Part shown: piece after piece, positions 59,936 through 64,000 of the stretch
Layout of the letters: each line of letters begins with the position of its first letter
How positions within the stretch are numbered: the stretch's first letter is position 1
NCBI RefSeq assembly: GCF_019059575.1
Contig: NW_024883007.1
Coordinates: forward strand, 62,001 to 126,000
Source of the DNA: Amphibalanus amphitrite
Lineage: Eukaryota > Arthropoda > Thecostraca > Balanomorpha > Balanidae
Direction: 5' to 3'
DNA: 64,000 nt
Notes under the pieces: generated by a model
What the model saw: only the letters and a program-made list of their open reading frames with translations
The model's database searches: none
What the model was told of the DNA's origin: nothing
Made by a program: the position numbers and the translations under genes

Positions 59936-61723
59936 GTGGACAGGTGAGGGGATGGGACAGGGCCACTACTGCAAACAGGCGCCGCCGGAAGGGGTGTCTG
60001 CCGACCCCATATTATTTCTCAGCCTTGGCGCCGGGTCGGAAATGCATCTTTGCGTCACAGTCTGGCGCTGCCAACTGGTGTCAGGTAGGTGCGCGTTCCG
60101 TGTAGGTATACGGTCGGTGGACAGGCTCATGGCGGCAATGCAGCATAGCAGCAGGCATACGTGCATCCACAGTGTGGCACATTGCCAGCAGTGACCTGAC
60201 CCCCAGTCGGTCCGCTGCAGACCGGTGAAAGGCAACACCCCCGATCAACGGCAGTCCGACCGCCGGCCACAGGCCCGTCATGGCCTTTTCAAGGGCAGCT
60301 GACGTCACGCCGGATGAGTCACCCGGCCGCCCCCGGTGCGGAGGACGGTCAAGTGTCACACGCCCGCGCCTGCGCCGCTGGCAACCACGTGACCATCAGT
60401 AGCTATTGTTGCTGCCGCCGCCCGCGGCGCTACCAGCGTTGGAAGTGCCACGTAGAGCTGACGTCACGATCACGCTATGGCTGGTCGGACCCGCCAAGAT
60501 GGCGTCAGGGCGACAGGGCATTGGGCGTAGGCCATGGACATCAATACTGATGCCAGGCAAGCAAAGAGTATATAGGGCTAAAAATGCACGGCAGGCTAAG
60601 AAACGTCAATGACTGGGGCCAGGCAAGCAATGACATTGGTGGAAAGAACCATTGTAGGTACGGAAGAAGAGGTCATCCTGGTTGGCCGGGCACAAGATAA
60701 ATGTACAGAAAGTCACAGGTTCATACACTGAGCAAATCACACCGGGGTGAGCTGCTCCCCAGGCACATTGCAGGTGGTGAGACACCTGATTGCAGTCAGT
60801 GTGGGGCTCGTTATGGTCAGTAATGTGGCGCACGGCGCCCGGCCTCGGCTAGGGGGGGGGGCGCGATGGGGGCAAACTCTTATCATGTATGCTATATTGA
60901 ATCGCCGTTAGCGATCACGTGAGTGAGTAAGGTGCAAGTGGTAATCACCACCGGCGTGTTATGGGACGCGGCGAGGAACGGGCGAGACAAAATGGCGCCC
61001 GGCGCCGGGGGGGGGGGGTAATCTCCCCATGCACGCGGTGAAAGCCGTCGACAGACCTAGTTAGGTAGCAGGGAATGTCCAGTAACATACCTGCAGTTTT
61101 GTGCGCTGGCGAGGGGCCATCGCGACCACAGTAGGATCCTAGTTTTACTCTCGCTGATGCACGTTGGTGTGGAACTCGTTCGGCGTAGGAAGACTATGGT
61201 GGTGATGTTTGCCAGCGTTGCCTTTCTTTCACGGATTTGTTTTCTTGTTGGATTTTGCTGCTCACATATCGATTCACACATCACTCGCACTCAAGACTGA
61301 ACAGTGAACATTCAACTCGACTAATGTGCCCCGCGCCCTTGCCGACGGCTCGCCGGCGGGCACCCGACTCCGTCTCCCGGCCGGCCCGGGCGCGGCGCCG
61401 CGGCGCGGCCGTCCCGGTTACCTGACCCGGCCGGCCAAAGGTCGGACCGGCTCCGTCCGCCGCTACCAGCCCGCGGCGGGCCCGGGGAGGGGTACTACAC
61501 TACATTCTTCCATTGTCGTGGTAACATGCTTGGTGAGGGCAAACATTGGCATGATTTCTTTCCCATTAATATTAAAGTATTGCCTGATTATCTCGTCTAG
61601 CGCTGCCATCTGTCGAATGTTGTTCTCCCTAGTTGTTCTTCCTAGGGGTCGCCGCAGTCTGCCCCGCCGCAGTCTGCCCCGACACTAATGTTCCGTGATT
61701 GTCGCCGGCTCTAATACGGTCCC
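59936..61723. other. Non-coding spacer between array and repeat copy B
   Basis: No gene recognised. It contains two G-runs (about 60851-60861 and 61004-61018), each preceded by GGCGCCCGGC, and a GC-rich block at 61330-61490. Open frames here are short and unlike any known protein. Confidence 0.45.
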
Positions 61724-63322
61724 ATTACCCTCGACGCAAGCATTTCGTGCACGCTAAATCAGAGCCCGTGTTTGCTGTCAGCGCTATGATAACGTTGCGG
61801 TGGTGCAGTTAAAACGAGCTGCCGCAATGTCCCATTCAGCCGTGATTGGTGGTCCCCAGCGACGCACCACCGCACCGTGGTCCGATTGGGCCCACAGGCA
61901 GCGCCGTCTGGCAGATATACCGACAACTAGAGGCTCGCAAATACTCCACCAGGCTGGGCTGACGGTACTTACCTCTCACCAGGTGGCGACTGGGCGCTGG
62001 CCAGCCCACCGGCTAGCGGCTTGAGATCAATTTGCAAGAGTCACTAGTGAAATATCGAGCTAGGAAAATACTGCCCACGTCGGAAATTATCATTACGAGT
62101 CGTCGTAAGCTTGCAGGATTGCTAGCACGAGGGCATGCCAAAAAAAAATATGAACAAAAATATAAAATTAGAGATCGGCTAGTGAGCCAAGAGGGCGTCA
62201 TGAAGTGCGTTTCTGAAACAGTCACAGCGTTTTTACCTATTCTCATTTCACCTATCCGTGCTTCTATCCTCAGGATGCTGAAATCCATCTCCTCCACGCC
62301 ACAACCCCATCCGGGCTGGACAGGCAACTTTATCTCATGCGGGCTGCTCCCTTGGAGCGGCACCGCTGCTCCCGAGGGAGCGCACCCCGTAGCCGGGTGC
62401 AGTGAGTGCCTTGGGGCTGGGTGGCCTGTCCTCTGGACGGGCTCAGCCCCGGCGACTCACTAGGGTGCCTGCCCAGACCAATGTCTCCCCCTAATTCCTA
62501 TCATCCTTCCGGCTCTGCAATGGTCTTGTCGACCGAAAGGGCCTAACCCAACAAAACAAACAACTATTCTCATTTCATCACACGTGTAAGATTAGCCTAA
62601 CTAATCGAAACTGAAGTGGAAAAATGGAACTTTTCGAGAAAAAAAAGATCCAGAAAAGTCCATCGTCTATGTTTCCTGACTTCGGACGCCCTATCAAGCT
62701 GTTTTCCGGTCAGAAGAGAGGCGATCTGACCTGGGAGGACACTAGACTTGGTAATGACCTGGGAAGGCGAGGACGGGATATTGATCTATGAATATGTAGA
62801 TGATAAGCTGGGAAAGCGACCCCCAGATCCAGACCCCACACAACGCCCGAAAAACGCAGCTATTTACCTGTTTGCAAAGGTGTACCTAGAGAATGCAGAC
62901 TCCACGCAGGTTTGAGGTCGTTCGAGACGGACTGAACAAAAACTGCTTAACGACAGCCCTATCGGAATTCACGACGTGCACATGCATAATGAACAATGTC
63001 ATCTTTCTTAGCACAGCAGCCGATCTCTGAGAACCACTCACTACTCAGCATTGCGTTCTTGCAAACAGCATACGAAATCTGACTTCATCAATAGGTAATT
63101 CTGATGTCAAAGTTCATTGTGTCATACAGTGCGTTCCCTTCAAATGGTGGTGCGTAGGTACTCACACAGCCACGCACTACATAGGTACGAGGAGGAAATG
63201 CTTGCTTTAGCTGATGTTAGCTTTATTTTGTTTTTGTTTATTTAGACCATGCGGTAAGAATGCGATTTTGGCACAAACGCGAAGTTAAGGCTAACTTCCC
63301 ATCAAATATAGTTACTTGTTCC
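61724..63322. repeat. 1.6-kb direct repeat, copy B
   Basis: Same sequence and orientation as 56941-58539. Flanking sequence differs on both sides (CGGTCCC before; ACTAACGTTTCC after), so this is a dispersed or segmental duplication rather than a continuous array. The same short frames recur at 61800-62024 and 62032-62463. Confidence 0.9.
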
Positions 63323-63917
63323 ACTAACGTTTCCTTTACGTCCCCTCGAGAGCCCGTGCTCTTTTACCATTTTTGTTTACCGCGATACTACGTTGTGGTT
63401 ACGTTTCTCTGACTATGCGCTCAGTGCCTATCAGGTTTGATTGTCCGATAGCACAGAGGGCTGCTGTGTGCCGCGGACAATGGTCTCGTGCCGTGGCGAC
63501 AATGGCGCTCCTTCTCGGCGGCGCCTTATCAGGCTGACACGCGCCGCAGCGCCAGCCGGCTCGGCATCCCGACGCCGCTCATGGGTATTGACAATGCCGG
63601 TCGGCCGGGTCTCTGCAACCAACAACAGGCGCGCCGTATTGATCGGTAGCGCGCCGCCACTGCCGCGGCTGCGCCATCAGCGCCGCGCCGCGTCAAAATT
63701 CGCCGCCCGCCGCGGATCCGCCCAGTCAACACGGCCCGGCCGCCGGCCAAATGTGACGGCCGGCGGGCAGAATTAGACGAGAGGACGGTACCGGGAAATT
63801 TAGGAATGGAAAGTTCGCCTGTTGTCGCATCCTTATAATTGGGACACATCATAAAATATGTATTGTCTATTTATCAATACAAACAGCTGAAAAGACAATA
63901 GTTAAAAATAGAATAGT
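63323..63917. other. Non-coding region, no gene recognised
   Basis: A GC-rich block (about 63470-63770) gives overlapping open frames on both strands (63441-63776 plus, 63529-63852 minus), rich in Arg/Ala and without recognisable domain. The remainder is A+T-rich. Confidence 0.45.
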
Positions 63918-63919
63918 TA

Positions 63920-64000
63920 CAGGGTGTCCGGAAAGTCCTGGCGCTTTTCAACATTGTTAAGATAAATGCCTTTGGTCCATAGATACTCAACAATAGAACG
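63920..64000 (+). mobile_element. Possible left end of a DNA transposon, cut by the window edge
   Basis: After a TA at 63918-63919 the sequence reads CAGGGTGTCCGGAAAGTCC. Ends of the form CAGGGTGTCCC followed by AAAAGT are common in animal mariner-like and related elements. The other end would lie beyond the window, so this cannot be confirmed here. Confidence 0.3.

Noticed and set aside
56941..63322. LTR retrotransposon formed by the two 1.6-kb direct repeats
   Set aside because: The 3-kb interior is a minisatellite plus non-coding DNA with no gag, protease, reverse transcriptase or integrase frame. The repeats lack TG...CA ends, and no target duplication was seen.

Overview
This window looks like nuclear DNA from an animal. 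The only convincing coding sequence is split into short exons with GT..AG introns, and most of the rest is intronic or intergenic DNA full of DNA-transposon remnants, minisatellites and simple repeats. There is no operon structure, no prokaryotic gene density and no CRISPR array. No tRNA or rRNA gene was recognised. The many short non-autonomous DNA transposons and the protein families present fit an invertebrate, probably an arthropod. A crustacean with flagellated sperm, such as a barnacle, is a guess only.

Layout. 1-6.5 kb: GC-rich non-coding DNA with one small palindromic MITE (4006-4218) and a cluster of GATTAAC motifs. 6.5-12.5 kb: two large hAT-type non-autonomous elements, 6509-9165 with an 8-bp target duplication and a nested 237-bp MITE, and 9383-12458 filled by a minisatellite. 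12.5-34.6 kb: no gene recognised; microsatellites and one TTAA-flanked MITE (29463-30245). 34.6-38.2 kb: a 1.8-kb foldback element with about 440-bp arms and a 1.2-kb TA-flanked element. 38.7-39.4 kb: the 3' part of a leucine-zipper adaptor gene resembling FAM89/LURAP1, with two possible C-terminal ends.

42.3-51.8 kb: a complete five-exon gene for a 247-residue protein of the CIMIP2 (FAM166) family of ciliary microtubule inner proteins. It has three copies of the G-Y-[TG]-G-x-[CIV]-P signature. Its introns hold several transposons.

43.6-56.8 kb: the most unusual material. Five elements of about 0.9-1.2 kb (43586-44622, 46940-47975, 53709-54657, 54662-56788, and 55325-56232 nested inside the previous one) begin CCC[TG]CG and end in the complement or a close variant. 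They are flanked by 4-bp duplications (CTAG, ATAA, TTAA). Each has one long and one short end, and a long G-tract/C-tract hairpin just inside each end. This architecture is close to piggyBac, but no transposase is visible. The terminal core and hairpin loop differ from element to element while mostly matching between the two ends of one element.

56.9-63.3 kb: a 1.6-kb sequence present twice in direct orientation, apparently identical. Between the copies lies a 35-bp minisatellite of about 35 units with a higher-order order of unit types. The last 80 bases may be the start of another transposon.

The two genes have no visible functional link. CIMIP2 proteins sit inside axonemal doublet microtubules, and FAM89/LURAP proteins are cytoskeletal adaptors. 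All coordinates were read by eye, and long homopolymer runs may have uncertain lengths.
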